From contig JAHLTZ010000017.1 in NCBI GenBank assembly GCA_025786725.1, positions 186,001 through 250,000 on the forward strand: a DNA stretch of 64,000 bases, given 5' to 3'. Below, in pieces: positions 11,443 to 22,339 of the stretch. This DNA is from Syncephalis fuscata (lineage: Eukaryota; Zoopagomycota; Zoopagomycetes; Zoopagales; Piptocephalidaceae). Both the position numbers and the translations under genes were made by a program. Numbering within the stretch: the first letter of the stretch is position 1; each line of letters starts with the position of its first letter. Below the pieces are notes generated by a model. It was not told the DNA's origin. It worked only from the letters and a program-made list of their open reading frames with translations, and did not search any database.

Positions 11443-11940
11443 ATGGTGTCTTCTCAGCTTTTAAGCGATCATCCAGATAGTGGTAGCAGTGGCTACTCTC
11501 CTACTGAACTGTACGAACCAGTGGTCGATTTGTTTAGTGACACACGGACGCCTGGTCATGATGATATTTCAGCTGATTGGCATCAAGTGTTGTATCTTGG
11601 AAAGCCTACATCAACTGAAAACCCAAAGCCACCTGCTTCAAATGAATTTATAATAACAGAAATTACTACTATTAATAGTAATGCTAGGCGTAAGAGTGGA
11701 CAGGATACCAATGTTAGACAGGATCAGTCTTCGACCAGTAGGATAGACGAACAGCAGCAGCATAATAAGAAACCAGCTACATCACGTCTATTCAATCTAG
11801 ATGTTATTTCTGGTGTACGAGAAGAAGCATACCCGAACTCTTTAAAGAGTGACAGCAATGAATCCAATACAGCTATTGAGCAATCATCTCATAGCGATCA
11901 TGGTGTTCTAGACCGTATTCGCCACTTATTCCGATCGTAA
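11443..11940 (+). CDS. Hypothetical disordered protein (165 aa)
   Basis: A single-exon frame starting ATGGTG after an AT-rich leader. The product is polar, rich in Ser, Asp, Asn and Gln, with no membrane segment or signal peptide. The C-terminus is more ordered (RLFNLDVISGVREEAY, then GVLDRIRHLFRS), which could form a short amphipathic helix. I recognise no family. It lies between the RING-CH ligase (divergent) and IMP2 (same strand). Codon use resembles the neighbouring real genes, which supports it as coding. Confidence 0.5.
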   Translation: MVSSQLLSDHPDSGSSGYSPTELYEPVVDLFSDTRTPGHDDISADWHQVLYLGKPTSTENPKPPASNEFIITEITTINSNARRKSGQDTNVRQDQSSTSRIDEQQQHNKKPATSRLFNLDVISGVREEAYPNSLKSDSNESNTAIEQSSHSDHGVLDRIRHLFRS

Positions 11941-12686
11941 ATAGGCAATACTATGATAAATTGTATATAGTAGGAATAAATCGTACTTGACTCCTAAATG
12001 CTGAGTCCTTAAAGCAAAATTCGTTCCAATCAGGGTTATATCGTTGTTATACGCAACATAATTACACTACTTGTTATTAAAATGTTATTAACAAATTATC
12101 TTAAATAAATAATGTAACATACTATTTGATTTCTTTGGAACATTTAAGATTGATCATTGTTGTTGTTGGGTATGTGTAGAAAGATTGATTGAATATTAAT
12201 AGAAGCCATATGATTGCAATTCCATGTCATTCCACATTTGTTGTTATTGCATCTATGTACAACATGGATTATTGCATCTGAATGGTCTTTTGTATTTTCT
12301 AATATTTTACTATTGCATTTTGAGCATATTTATGATGTAAGATAAATATTAATATAATTATTATAAAGTCGTTTATTAGACAGTCACTTTTCCTATAGTA
12401 ATCTGACTAAATAAATGGCATTTTGAACAATAAATATTATAATGACAATATATATATATTAAAACAATAATAAAGACAACTAATTAATTACATTATTGTA
12501 TTGATAATTACACATGAATTAATTAATGTTGGATGCAATATTATACATGTTATAGTGATGAGTGAGCGTTTAATTGTGTCTAAAAGTAAAGGGATGAAAT
12601 GAGTAAATAAAAAATGTAAAAGTCAAATTGCAATAGCTCCCTATTCATAATATTTATTTATATACATAACTCATTGGTTTACAGCT
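11941..12686. other. AT-rich intergenic DNA with a short dispersed repeat
   Basis: No gene is seen. 12121-12199 matches 56617-56694 in direct orientation with few differences, starting ACTATTTGATTTC and ending AAGATTGATTGAATATTAA. The rest is very AT-rich. Confidence 0.5.
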
Positions 12687-13631
12687 ATGGCTAGTATGTT
12701 TACTTGGGTGCCACGTCCCCTTGTAACTATTATAAAATGGTCACCGGTAGCATTAGTATTTTTAGACCATGGGTATACACTTGCTGTCATTCAAGGTCGT
12801 TCAATGCAGGTAAATGACGCACTCTTACCATCTTGTATTTATTGCTAATATATGACTGCGGTGCTGTAGCCAACACTGAATCCTGATACAAATAAAGGTG
12901 CACGCGATATTGTACTACTTAATAGGCGATCTCCACGCCGACCATTAGCGATTAATGGCAGTGGCGGGTATCAACGAGGCGATATCGTTACTCTTCGGTA
13001 AACAAACAAACAAACAAACAAACAAACAAATTATTTTATTTATTATTACTTATGCAATATGATTAGATCACCGACTGATCCATGTCGTGTCATTATAAAA
13101 CGTGTAGTAGCGACAGCAGGTGATAAAGTACAAGTATTGCCACCTTCTAAAAGATCTCAACCAATTAAACAAGCAAATCCATCGTATTTGCCACAACATG
13201 CTGCACTGGTAGCGACAGATACAGGCTCGACTATAGCAATAAGCGACGAGATGTGGATTACTATACCGCGTGGGCATTGTTGGGTAGAAGGCGATGATCC
13301 CTTTCATAGTAGAGACAGTAATGCATTTGGACCAGTAAGTACTATTCTAGTATCAATATTAATATTGAATAACTTATCAATTTGATCAAAGGTGCCAGTG
13401 GGGCTTATTCAATCGCGTGTGGCATGTATTGTATGGCCATTACAACGATTTGGTATGTTAAGCACGAATACAAACCATACAACATCAACATCCGCTTCTC
13501 CTTATCCTCTTTTATCCAACATTTTTACTCATCCACGAGTAATTCGAGGAACTTTCAAACCTTTAGATGAGTCTGTTTATGATCAAAGTATTGATTGGCA
13601 AGAAAGTAAACGACAAATATTACTACGCTAA
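12687..13631 (+). CDS. IMP2: Mitochondrial inner membrane protease subunit 2 (Imp2-type signal peptidase)
   Basis: Four exons (12687-12809, 12870-12997, 13067-13334, 13392-13631) with GT-AG introns give 252 residues in one frame. It is an S26 signal peptidase with a Ser/Lys dyad. Ser39 lies in GRSMQPTLNP and Lys95 in IIKRVVATAGD. The late conserved box GHCWVEGDDPFHSRDSNAFG is followed by GPVPVGLIQSRV, typical of Imp2. The hydrophobic N-terminus (about residues 10-36) should anchor it in the inner membrane with the catalytic part in the intermembrane space, where Imp1/Imp2 remove sorting signals. Intron 2 begins with an (AAAC)n tract at 12998-13031. At 252 residues it is longer than yeast Imp2, because of an insert between the Lys box and the GHCWVEGD box. 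Confidence 0.92.
12998..13031. repeat. (AAAC)n microsatellite inside an IMP2 intron
   Basis: About eight tandem copies of a 4-nt unit directly after the donor site of intron 2. Confidence 0.9.
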
Positions 13632-13663
13632 TTAAAATAACTATTATTTATAATGTGTTTTCA

Positions 13664-14140
13664 TTATGCTTTCTTTGTATAAATCTCCTGGCCAGTAAAA
13701 TCATCAGCGCTGAGTGTTGATTCTATCTTCTCTGTGCGATGCGATACGTATGGTTTTAGCTATATTATTGAAGCGAAGTGATGTGAATAAAACAATACAA
13801 TATTAGTAAATAGAACGCTCTTGATTATTGACTTACGTCGCAATCGGTCAAGTCTGGCACAACATAGGTACGCACTTTACTGTAATCAATAATATAATTA
13901 CCTATATATCGTATTAGCTACACTATTACTTATCTATGGCTGTTAGAATCGTCGTTATCGACACTTACCGTGCTTTGTGTGTCGGCCCATAGCACCAGAA
14001 CGCGTACCTAGAATCCATCGAGTCAATGTTCCGACTCTAATCAATAACAAACTTTATTTACCTTTGTAGTAGTTGTGACCTCGCTTCGTATGCATAGGAG
14101 TACGTAGAGCGCCTAAGAGGGCACGTGTCGGACAGAACAT
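13664..14140 (-). CDS. MRPL27: Mitochondrial large-subunit ribosomal protein mL41 (MRPL27 in yeast)
   Basis: Four short exons (14140-14062, 14034-13969, 13901-13837, 13759-13664) join in frame to 101 residues. No exon is longer than 96 nt, so the gene is easy to miss. The product matches the mL41 family: a start suited to a mitochondrial presequence, then HNYYKG, SGAMGRHTKHGNYIIDYSKV, RTYVVPDLTDCD and LKPYVS. The RHTK-G-Y and KVRTYVVPD blocks are the family's most conserved. It is a structural protein of the mitoribosome large subunit. It is head-to-head with PUS1, 130 bp between starts, and tail-to-tail with IMP2. The introns are 27, 67 and 77 nt. The 27-nt first intron is unusually short, so that junction is the least certain. 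Confidence 0.9.
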
Positions 14141-14270
14141 ATTGTCGAGCTGGTAGATAGACAATCGAGCGTAATCGCAATAAAGATATTAAAGATATAG
14201 CCGATTAAAATTTTGATTTTTTTTGTTTTCCTACTAATAACGTGTCGACACTCAGCGATCTACTTGGTCG
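14141..14270. promoter_or_regulatory. Shared bidirectional promoter of mL41 and PUS1
   Basis: Only 130 bp separate the two divergent start codons. The segment is AT-rich on the PUS1 side and has no obvious TATA box. Head-to-head layout suggests co-expression of two genes linked to mitochondrial RNA and translation; this is inference. Confidence 0.5.
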
Positions 14271-16249
14271 ATGCCTACTCGTACACTGTTACGCCATTGT
14301 CGTCCCTGTTTTACGCATCGTTTCTTGTCGTCTGCTACTGCACTTAAACCGATAACTATGGCGGACACTAACCAGCCGACGAACCACGTCGAGCAACTAA
14401 CTGAAACAAGCCAAATGGAGATAGTTAATGCTACTAACGCTGTATCTAACAACAACGACGAAACAAATACAAAGCGACAGCGTTTAGAACGCGTCAATGG
14501 GAACGTACCGGTAAGAAAGGTAAAAAGAAGCCGGTCGACGGTTACGATCGTCGCTGGGGAACCCGTCCAGAAGGCGAGGAAGGAGCTGCAACAACAACAA
14601 CAACAAGTGAAGATGGAATAAAGCACGCCAACCAAAACGTAAAGTAGTACTGTTAATGGGCTTCTGTGGTACTGGCTATCAAGGCATGCAAGTGTAAGTA
14701 CTGATGCATTAGTAACACTGTCTATTAATTAAGGTGTTTATGTTTAGAAATCCCGGTGCTAAAACTATTGAAGGTGATTTATTCCGTGCTATGATTGAAG
14801 CAGGCGCTGTTTCGCGTGATAATGCAGATGATCACAAAAAGGTTGGTAGTAATCTAATATATATATATATATATATATATAATTAACCATTCAACAACTT
14901 AATTAGATTGGATTAATGAGAGCAGCACGAACAGATAAAGGAGTTCATGCTGCCGGTCAAGCCGTTTCTCTTAAAATGATTATAGAAGATCCTAGTATTG
15001 TTGATAAGGTCAATGCACTTTTACCTGAACAGATCCGAGTATGGGGTAAGTCGGTGTATTATCGACATTGCTTGTTATTGATACCAACTAGGATTTGTTC
15101 GTTGTATCAATTCTTTTCATGCAAAGAATATGTGCGATTCACGTATCTATGAATATCTACTACCTACTTATGTATTGCAACCAAGAGAAGCATTTGGTGT
15201 AGCGGGTAATACGGCAGTGACAACAGTAGCATCATCCATCGATGCGTCGGGTAATAGAATATATACCAATGTAGAGACGGGAGAGCAACATACATGGACT
15301 GCACCTGAACCATCAACACCAGAGGAAATGGCGCAACGACGTACTTATAGAATAAATCAAGTTACACTTGAGAAAGTAAGACAGGCATTGAGCAGCTATG
15401 AAGGCACCCACAATTATCATAATTACACTTGTGGTAAGAGGTTTAGCGAGGAGAGTGCAAAACGCTTTATTATAAGCTTTAAGGTATGAATGGCAATAAA
15501 GGAAGCGATCTGCGGTTATATTAACGTTTAATAGGCATCTGATCCATTTATACAACAAGGAACAGAATGGCTAAGTTTAAAGGTACACGGTCAATCGTTT
15601 ATGATCCATCAAATTCGTAAAATGGTTTGTAAGTAGTAAATACCAATATTTATTTATTAATTAAATACTAATACCGATGTTAATTATAATAATAAGCCAT
15701 GATGGTATTATTAGTAAGGAGCGAAACGCCATTTACTGTTATCCCTCAATCATTTGAAGCAACCAGAATAAACATTCCAAAAGCACCAGGTCTTGGATTA
15801 TTATTGGAACAGGTAATTCACCAATATAATAGTTTTATTACAATACTAATGATAATGAAATGATTAGACGGTATTTGGATCATATAATCGGAAATGTATA
15901 GAAACAGGTCGTGAACAAGTTACATTTGAGAAATATCAAGTATGCAATGATTTAATCATTTAATAATTATAATGACTAATACTTGGTTTGACAGGATAAA
16001 ATTGATGCATTTAAACGAGCATATATCTATGAGCGTATTGTAGAAGAAGAAATTGCTGTTAACGAGTAAGTTAATACATGATATTTACTTATTACTGATG
16101 TTTGTATATCTAGATTTGACAGTTGGATCAAGAGTGTCGATGCTCGTATGCACTACTTTCCATTCATCAATAAGGAAGGCATTGTTACTGAAGCAGATGA
16201 GGTGCTTTCTGAAGGAGGCGATGATACAGAAGTAGCAGCTGAAGAGTAA
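14271..16249 (+). CDS. PUS1: tRNA pseudouridine synthase Pus1 (TruA family), with two frame disruptions in exon 1
   Basis: A TruA-family pseudouridine synthase in about nine exons. It contains [36 protein letters not shown] (catalytic Asp in RTDKGVHA), [21 protein letters not shown] and [14 protein letters not shown], in family order. The acidic C-terminus ends EVAAEE. Pus1 modifies several tRNA positions and some snRNA and mRNA sites. Exon 1 needs two -1 frame changes, near 14465-14500 and 14590-14625, to connect the N-terminus to the catalytic part; these look like lost bases. Residues 1-29 are rich in Arg, Ser and Thr, like a mitochondrial presequence. A second in-frame ATG at 14358 has a better start context, so two isoforms are possible. 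A (TA)n tract lies in an intron at about 14857-14881. Confidence 0.88.
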
Positions 16250-16388
16250 TAAATACAACTGTAGAAGCCATAGCTATTTTTAGTATTTGGTTGATAATAA
16301 TAGTTAAAATGTGTGCGTTTGTTAATATAATTAGTATAAACTTCATTTGTTGTAACCTTCTCTTCCTTTTCATTATTATTTGGCCACA

Positions 16389-17285
16389 ATGCGTTTGCCG
16401 TGGATACTTTTACTTGCTTTACTGGCCTGTACTTGGACCAGTGTAGTGTCGGCCTGGGAACAGCTAGATTACGATATCTTTGATCTAGTCGATGATATTC
16501 GTCGTGTTCACGGCGAAGATGCTACGTTCTACTCTATTCTGACGTGCCAGAAACGGCTACCACTTCCGAGATTGTTAAAGCTCACCGTAGACTATCACTT
16601 GCCGTCCAGTAAGTAGAAGAAAATATTTTTAATAATAATCTATATAAAACACGGACTAACACTCGCTTAATCGTCCAGTCCTGATAAGAATCCATCGAAA
16701 GAAGCCGAGAAAACATTTAAGCAATTAGGCGCGATCACTGCTATACTTAAAGATTCAGAGAAACGCGACCGCTATGGCTTCTTTTTAAAGAATGGTGTAC
16801 CTACATGGCGCGGTACTGGTTACTATTATAAAAGACATCGTCCAGGGCTTAGCGGTGTATTAATCATGCTTACAATCTTTGGTTCGGCCGTACATTATCT
16901 ATTGCTATACGTTGGATGGTGGCGCGGTAATGATCGCTGGCGTACTTTGCAAGCCGATCTTAAGAAGCGTAAAGGTCGTGCATCAAGCGGTGGTACTGGT
17001 GCCGTTCAAGGTTACATTGTTACCGAGGAGGGCGACTGGCCAGTAAAGAAACCAACACTTGCTTCAGTATTTGCCATTGCTATTCCTTTATGGTTTGTTC
17101 GTCGTCTAGTCATGCCTAATCGTCGTGAGGATGATGGCGATGGTGAAGCAACACTTGCTGAACACACATCAGATGAAGAAGTAGCCGGAAATGATCATGG
17201 ATCCGATAATAATAATAGCGGTCGCAATACACCAACGCCATCTCAACGTACACTACGCCCACGTCGTCGTAAGGCAAACAAATAG
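16389..17285 (+). CDS. ERJ5: ER membrane J-protein, ERj5 type, with one frame disruption
   Basis: Two exons (16389-16608, 16679-17285). A signal peptide comes first (MRLPWILLLALLACTWTSVV, cleaved near VSAW). A J-domain follows, its HPD motif split by the intron (CA|T CCT GAT), then KNPSKEAEKTFKQLGAITAI. Next is the family box RDRYGFFLKNGVPTWRGTGY and a membrane segment (VLIMLTIFGSAVHYLLLYVG). The cytosolic tail is Arg-rich and ends near RRRKANK. This order matches yeast Erj5, an ER co-chaperone for the Hsp70 Kar2/BiP. Near 16549-16553 one base appears missing: restoring a G in CTGACG gives ILDVPETATTSEI, the normal start of a J-domain helix. Without it the first exon stops early. I chose the ATG at 16389 because the signal peptide begins there. 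Confidence 0.88.
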
Positions 17286-17444
17286 CGATAATAGCAATAA
17301 GAATTAATAATAAATTTAAATGAGTCAATTGAACGACACTCGTAACTATTGCACAACAACGTGTATATTCTTTATTTATCAAATATGATGTTATCGTGAT
17401 CATGGTCATTTTAAAGAGTAGAAACTTATATATTTCCTGTAGAA

Positions 17445-19012
17445 TTAAAGATTGCCAATAACGGCCAAGGTAAAGTCGGTCGTGGTGTTGTTGCCGCCCA
17501 TGTCAGGAGTGCGGACACGGCCACTAGACACGGTCTTGTAAAGAGCATTCGCAATAGTTGTGGCGTGCTCTTCCAAGTTCAAGTGGCGTAGCATCATCAC
17601 TGAGCTAAGAATCATAGCCGACGGATTGGCAGCGTTACGACCTTCAATGTCGCGACCAACGTGACGACATCCCTAATACACATAACAAATAAATATTTTA
17701 TTATTCAATAGCTAATTATTAACAGTTGACTTACTGGTTCAAAAATGGCAAAGTCACGACCAATATTGCATCCTGGTACAATACCTGGACCACCGACTAA
17801 GGCAGCACCAACATTGCTCATAATGTTACCGTACAAGTTTGGTAGCACCATGACGTCAAACTGCTGTGGACGAGAAACAAGTTGCATAGCAGCATTATCG
17901 ACAATCATGTCATTGAACTCAATGCCTGAAGCTGAGTATTCCTTGGCCACGTTACGGCAGGTATTAAGGAATAGACCATCACCCAATTTCCTATAGTATT
18001 ATTTATTAATATATACTATATTGCTATTTAATTTATCATAATTACATAATATTGGCCTTGTGGATGCATGTAACCTTCTTGCGGTTGTTGCGAATGGCAA
18101 ATTCAAAGGCAAAACGCGCAATACGTTCGGATTTGGCGCGTGTCACAATCTTAAGCGATTCAACAACACCTGGATAAGACTAGAATGAGTTAGAGTTAGT
18201 AACTAGTATATGCCTATTTAAAGCACTGTTATTACCTGATGTTCTAATCCCGAGTATTCACCCTCAGTATTCTCTCGAATAATAGCAAAATCGACATTCT
18301 TATGACGAGTTGGATAGCCATTTAGATTACGGCACTGCACCAAAGAAGCGTACAAATCAAGTTCTTTACGGATGGCCACATTGAAGGATCGATGGCCTAG
18401 TTTGGTGACTGGTGTGTATAAAATACCTAAATAACAATAATAACAGCAACAATAATAAACATTAGTAATTTAATAAAAATGATACATATTGTTAATCTAA
18501 TATTACACGTGCAGTTTAATTAATATAATTACCTTTAAGACCAACTTTGTTATGGCGTAGACTTTCTACACTTTGCTTGAATAGCAAATCCTCCTGCGAT
18601 GTGTAGCCGGATACATCAAACTGCTCCCATTCCACGGGTACGTTCGCGGCCTTGAAGATTGTTTTGACTGCTTCGGCCGTCTCTTTACCGATACCGTCGC
18701 CTGGAATCAGTGTAACCGTGTATTTGCCACCTAGCTTATTGCCGGCAAATGGCGACTAATCAATAAGTATTAATTTACATAGAATGATCAAGTATTGTGC
18801 TGTTAGAACGTACTCTTTGGACATCGGGTAAGTTAGTGTTGGCAACAGCAGTGGCAAGTGAGCGCACTGCCATGGCCTACAACAATCAGTAAAAGCGTTT
18901 GATCAAACACGGTTAGTTGGATGTATAGCATGGCGTGGCTGTCACGTCTCATGCTTACCTGGGTCAATGGCTGCGACTGGCGCAGTGAACGAAGCGAGGA
19001 ACGGGCCAGCAT
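17445..19012 (-). CDS. IDH1: NAD-dependent isocitrate dehydrogenase, regulatory (Idh1-type) subunit
   Basis: A multi-exon gene starting at ATG 19012. The first two exons encode a mitochondrial presequence ([18 protein letters not shown], then [15 protein letters not shown]). The mature part shows [75 protein letters not shown] and [16 protein letters not shown], and ends [13 protein letters not shown]. These blocks follow yeast Idh1 (regulatory) rather than Idh2 (catalytic), for example GCRHVG and IVDNAAMQ. The enzyme oxidises isocitrate to 2-oxoglutarate in the mitochondrial matrix with NAD, as an Idh1/Idh2 octamer controlled by AMP and citrate. It converges on ERJ5 with about 160 bp between stops. 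Confidence 0.93.
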
Positions 19013-20491
19013 GATTTAACGAATCCAAAATGAAATAAAGATCGTGGCAATAAAGAAAGAAAGAGCAACGGACGTCGTGGGAGGGGAGAAGAGGTAGCTT
19101 TGGTGTATTAGTTGTTGTTATCGTGTCGCCGCTATCACGCGCCCATTCACATTATATTTTATCTACTATGACGATTGTAAATGAGAAAACGAAAAATTCC
19201 GATTAATTATCCGTGACATGTATGATTTTACAATGAGATCACACGATTAATCGCCATTGTTTAATTGATTATATTAATACGGATTTAATATACGTATATT
19301 GTAAGTTGCTGCATTGTTCTTGATGTTTTAAATTGCTTATTCATAAATCTGTCTACATTGTAGTCTTTAATTATACAGTAAATTTTATTTTTTTACTCAA
19401 ATATAATATAGTAATTTATAATAAATTAATGCTATTGCAACTTGTAATTACAACCGTATAAATAATAGAAATATAAGCTATACATTGGCTTATATTGGCT
19501 TTAGATGTTTTTAAATAAATACAAATTTTTACTTAATTTTAATAATGTATCAACACCCAACACACTAGAAACCAAGATCAGCCACCAACCAATGTGGAAA
19601 GAAAAGCTCTAGGACGTGATACTTAGCAGCGTGCAGGCAAGTCGACATAAGTTACTCTTCTTTGCGCGTATGACCAGGATTGGTGAGAATAAACAATCGC
19701 TAGTAAAGTGAAGGCAAAGTTGAGTTGGACTGGTAAGCGGTGCTGTGAGTCAATCCACCCAACTCAGAGCCGATTAAAAAAAGAATATGGGTTTGGACTG
19801 TTTTTAAAGTTAGTAAAAAATGTACCAGCGGAGCCGGGCAATGTGCACCACTGTTGAAACAAGCAGTAGTGCATGCCGTGTTATGCTCAGCTGGAGGAGT
19901 CCAGCATCACATTGCTGTGTGCCAGAATCTCACCGTTATTCTTCGCTGTGGCACAACCACATAGGCAATGACGCGCAACAGCACAAATAAATGGCTGGCG
20001 TTTCCGTCTAGCCAACGAGTTGTTTAACAGCGTTGATTCCGAAGAGCAAGAGCTGTTGGCGCTTTGGCATGGGCTGGGGGATATGTCGAATGATAGTTAT
20101 GAATTTTGGGATAAATTTTTTTTTTTGTTAGTTTCACATTACACGTGTTAAATAATACGAGACATTAAATAAAATGACTATCATAGAATGTAGCAACTAT
20201 TTATTCAACAAGTTAAATGGCATTAATCTCAACGAATAAACAAGTTTGCGACGCCATATAGCATCTAGTCGTTTATCTATGCTTCGCGAGTGAGCACCAG
20301 TCTGGTGTATAACAAACTAGTAAATAGCTGTTGGCCAGAATGAGCCCAAATAAACGATGCACATTGTAGTTATTTACACCCAAAATCAATTAGCCATTAT
20401 AGTTTTAGTTTTCCTACTGTTAGAGCAGATGTGGGATGGCGCTAAGTAGCACATGAGTTGCTATAATTAGACCATACTATATTACAATATC
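19013..20491. other. Gene-poor region with an ORF-free, more GC-rich island
   Basis: 19013-19180 is the likely IDH1 promoter and leader. 19190-19550 is very AT-rich. From about 19560 to 20100 the composition is visibly more balanced than the surroundings, with stem-capable phrases (for example GATGCTGGACT-like inverted pieces near 19890-19910), but no open frame over 60 codons. I could not match it to a known RNA. The rest, to 20491, is AT-rich. Confidence 0.4.
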
Positions 20492-20919
20492 TATATTATT
20501 TGTTAGTACGTTATATTTATAAAAATATGCTACTAACATGTTAATTATTGAATGGAAACAAGACATAGGTACAGTTATAACAATCTGAGTAAGTATAAGT
20601 AGAATAAACTATTTGTCTACTAATAAAGTTTACCCAGTTGAATAGATACAACAAAATGCAAGCTTGTTGATAATATAATGGCTTTATTGCTTGAATGTTG
20701 AATAGATCGAAACATTAGTCATAGCTTGACAAGTGGGTAGACGAAACAGCGTAGTTGACAAATGGGCTTGGTTGTCGTCGAATATATACCTAAAGTGTAC
20801 TGGACTAGTAGTTCAATTACATTGCCAATGCTAATGTCTTGAAAATGTTGATTATCCCTTGCCTATAAATTCGTACAGCACATACTATATCATTAATGTA
20901 TAAGTCAATATTATCAAGT

Positions 20920-21240
20920 ATTACTTACCATCTATCAATACGAATCATCAAACAAATGGTGAATATTATATGTTAGCACATGAATACCTAGCATACAATA
21001 CCACTTACTAGCCATTGATGTCGAGTCATTAAACATGCATGCATAATATTTAGTTAGTATTTAGCTATTTAGTATATAATGCAGCTTATCTTCTATTAAT
21101 ATAAGTTTGGCAAATAAAGACAGCACTTGGGTAAATTATGGCCAAAAACACAATACTACTTATGTTCTATTAATACAAAATTAGCACATTATTATACGCA
21201 ATGCAACATTCTATATTATTATAATCAAGCTTATTTCTAG
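20920..21240. repeat. Degenerate ~75-bp tandem units inside copy A
   Basis: Four to five imperfect units share a core like ACTTA-CATCTATTAATAC-AA followed by a block with TAGCACA. Starts are near 20928, 21004, 21086, 21160 and 21228. The same unit recurs at about 31425-31780, and singly near 56500-56615 and 57890-57960. Confidence 0.55.
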
Positions 21241-21468
21241 CTAGTGGCACTGTCTTACCCATTTACATTAGCAAGCAATAGCCAATTAGCACATCAATAT
21301 ACATGTTCGAAACTCATAATCTAGTTGTGTGTGTTTATCATGTTTAGTGCATATATAGCAGCGTACAATAAGCACTAGAACAATGCTTACAACAATGGCT
21401 TACCACCTAACATCACCACTGGTTAAGCACAATGTTAATAAATATATCAATTTGCATATTTATTAAAA

Positions 21469-21573
21469 TTAAAATATATCGCAATAGACTCGGTCTAACT
21501 TAGTATACACCATGGCAGTAGTAGCTAGCAAGACCACAAAGATAGCGCAGACGACAAGAATAAAAAGCTTATA
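21469..21573 (-). pseudogene. Relic of the secreted-peptide gene in repeat copy A
   Basis: On the minus strand this stretch aligns to the start of the secreted peptide gene at 1724-1924. The start codon is lost: the copy reads ACTATAAGCTT where the intact gene has ACTATGAAGCTT. The signal-peptide core is recognisable (VVCAIFVVLLATTAMVY), then a stop follows and no cysteine-rich part remains. Confidence 0.7.
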
Positions 21574-22339
21574 GTGTTATTGATCTGTTGACAAACAGGT
21601 AAAATAAATGATAGAGTATATTTAGTATAGAGCAAATAGTAGTGAGTATTTGGCAGAAAGTAGAATGCAATAATGATACTGTAGTTAGTTGTGTGCATTG
21701 TATGGACTATTTGAATCTATGGCTATGCTGAAATACCAGCATGCTGTATTACATGGACTATACTATTGATGTACAATGCGGACGAATAGCAATACATCCA
21801 CATGGTGGTTTGAAGCATATATGTATACCAACATATCGATGGTGTTATATTTTACGACCAAGCCTTTGGTTTAACCTGCTCAGCATCTACACAGACGACG
21901 CGACAATGTCAATGATCCATTATACATGTGGTAGAAATGCACTTATTACCGTGTACTATACCGCTACACACAGCTGACCATTGATGCAGATTAAATATAC
22001 TGGCTCTACAGCAACAGCAATGACACACCACTATGTCTTTGCCATTGCTTTCGCCAACAAACGTAACTCCAAATGCCTACGTGCATTCCGGACAGCACAG
22101 GACACTAATGCTGCAGCAGTGCTAACATATCAAATTTGTGATTCTACAGATATATATTGTTTTGTGAACTAGTAATAATCTCATGAATACAAAGATATAC
22201 AGACATGTAGCTATTGCTTAAAGAATCAATATTATTTTATTACAATGTTTCTGCTGTCTATATAAACACTATTTTAATTGACTGCTAGCATTAATTTATG
22301 ATTGCTAAATACATGTACTTATAATTATAAATTATAACA

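Larger units (their letters stand above)
20492..22339 (+). repeat. ~1.85 kb repeat, copy A (inverted relative to copy B)
   Basis: This segment is nearly identical to the reverse complement of 44032-45881. Similarity stops sharply on both sides: TATATTATTTGTTAGTACG begins the left edge and ATTATAACA ends the right edge. No clear terminal inverted repeats or target-site duplications were seen. It includes a degenerate tandem array (about 20920-21240) and, on the minus strand, the relic of a signal-peptide exon (21469-21573). Diverged relatives lie at 1500-2190 and 31190-31780. Confidence 0.92.

Noticed and set aside
14252-14635. A 127-codon minus-strand frame opposite PUS1 exon 1
   Set aside because: It is the antisense shadow of the PUS1 exon; its Cys and Leu runs mirror the (CAA)n tract.
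21741-21977. A 78-80 codon frame almost identical in both 1.85 kb repeat copies (also 44387-44629)
   Set aside because: Its conservation only reflects the recent duplication. The older homologous DNA at 2100-2190 has lost the frame, and the product resembles no protein.
20492-22339. Copy A as a standard DNA transposon or LTR element
   Set aside because: No terminal inverted repeats, long terminal repeats, target-site duplications, or transposase or reverse-transcriptase frames were seen at either copy.
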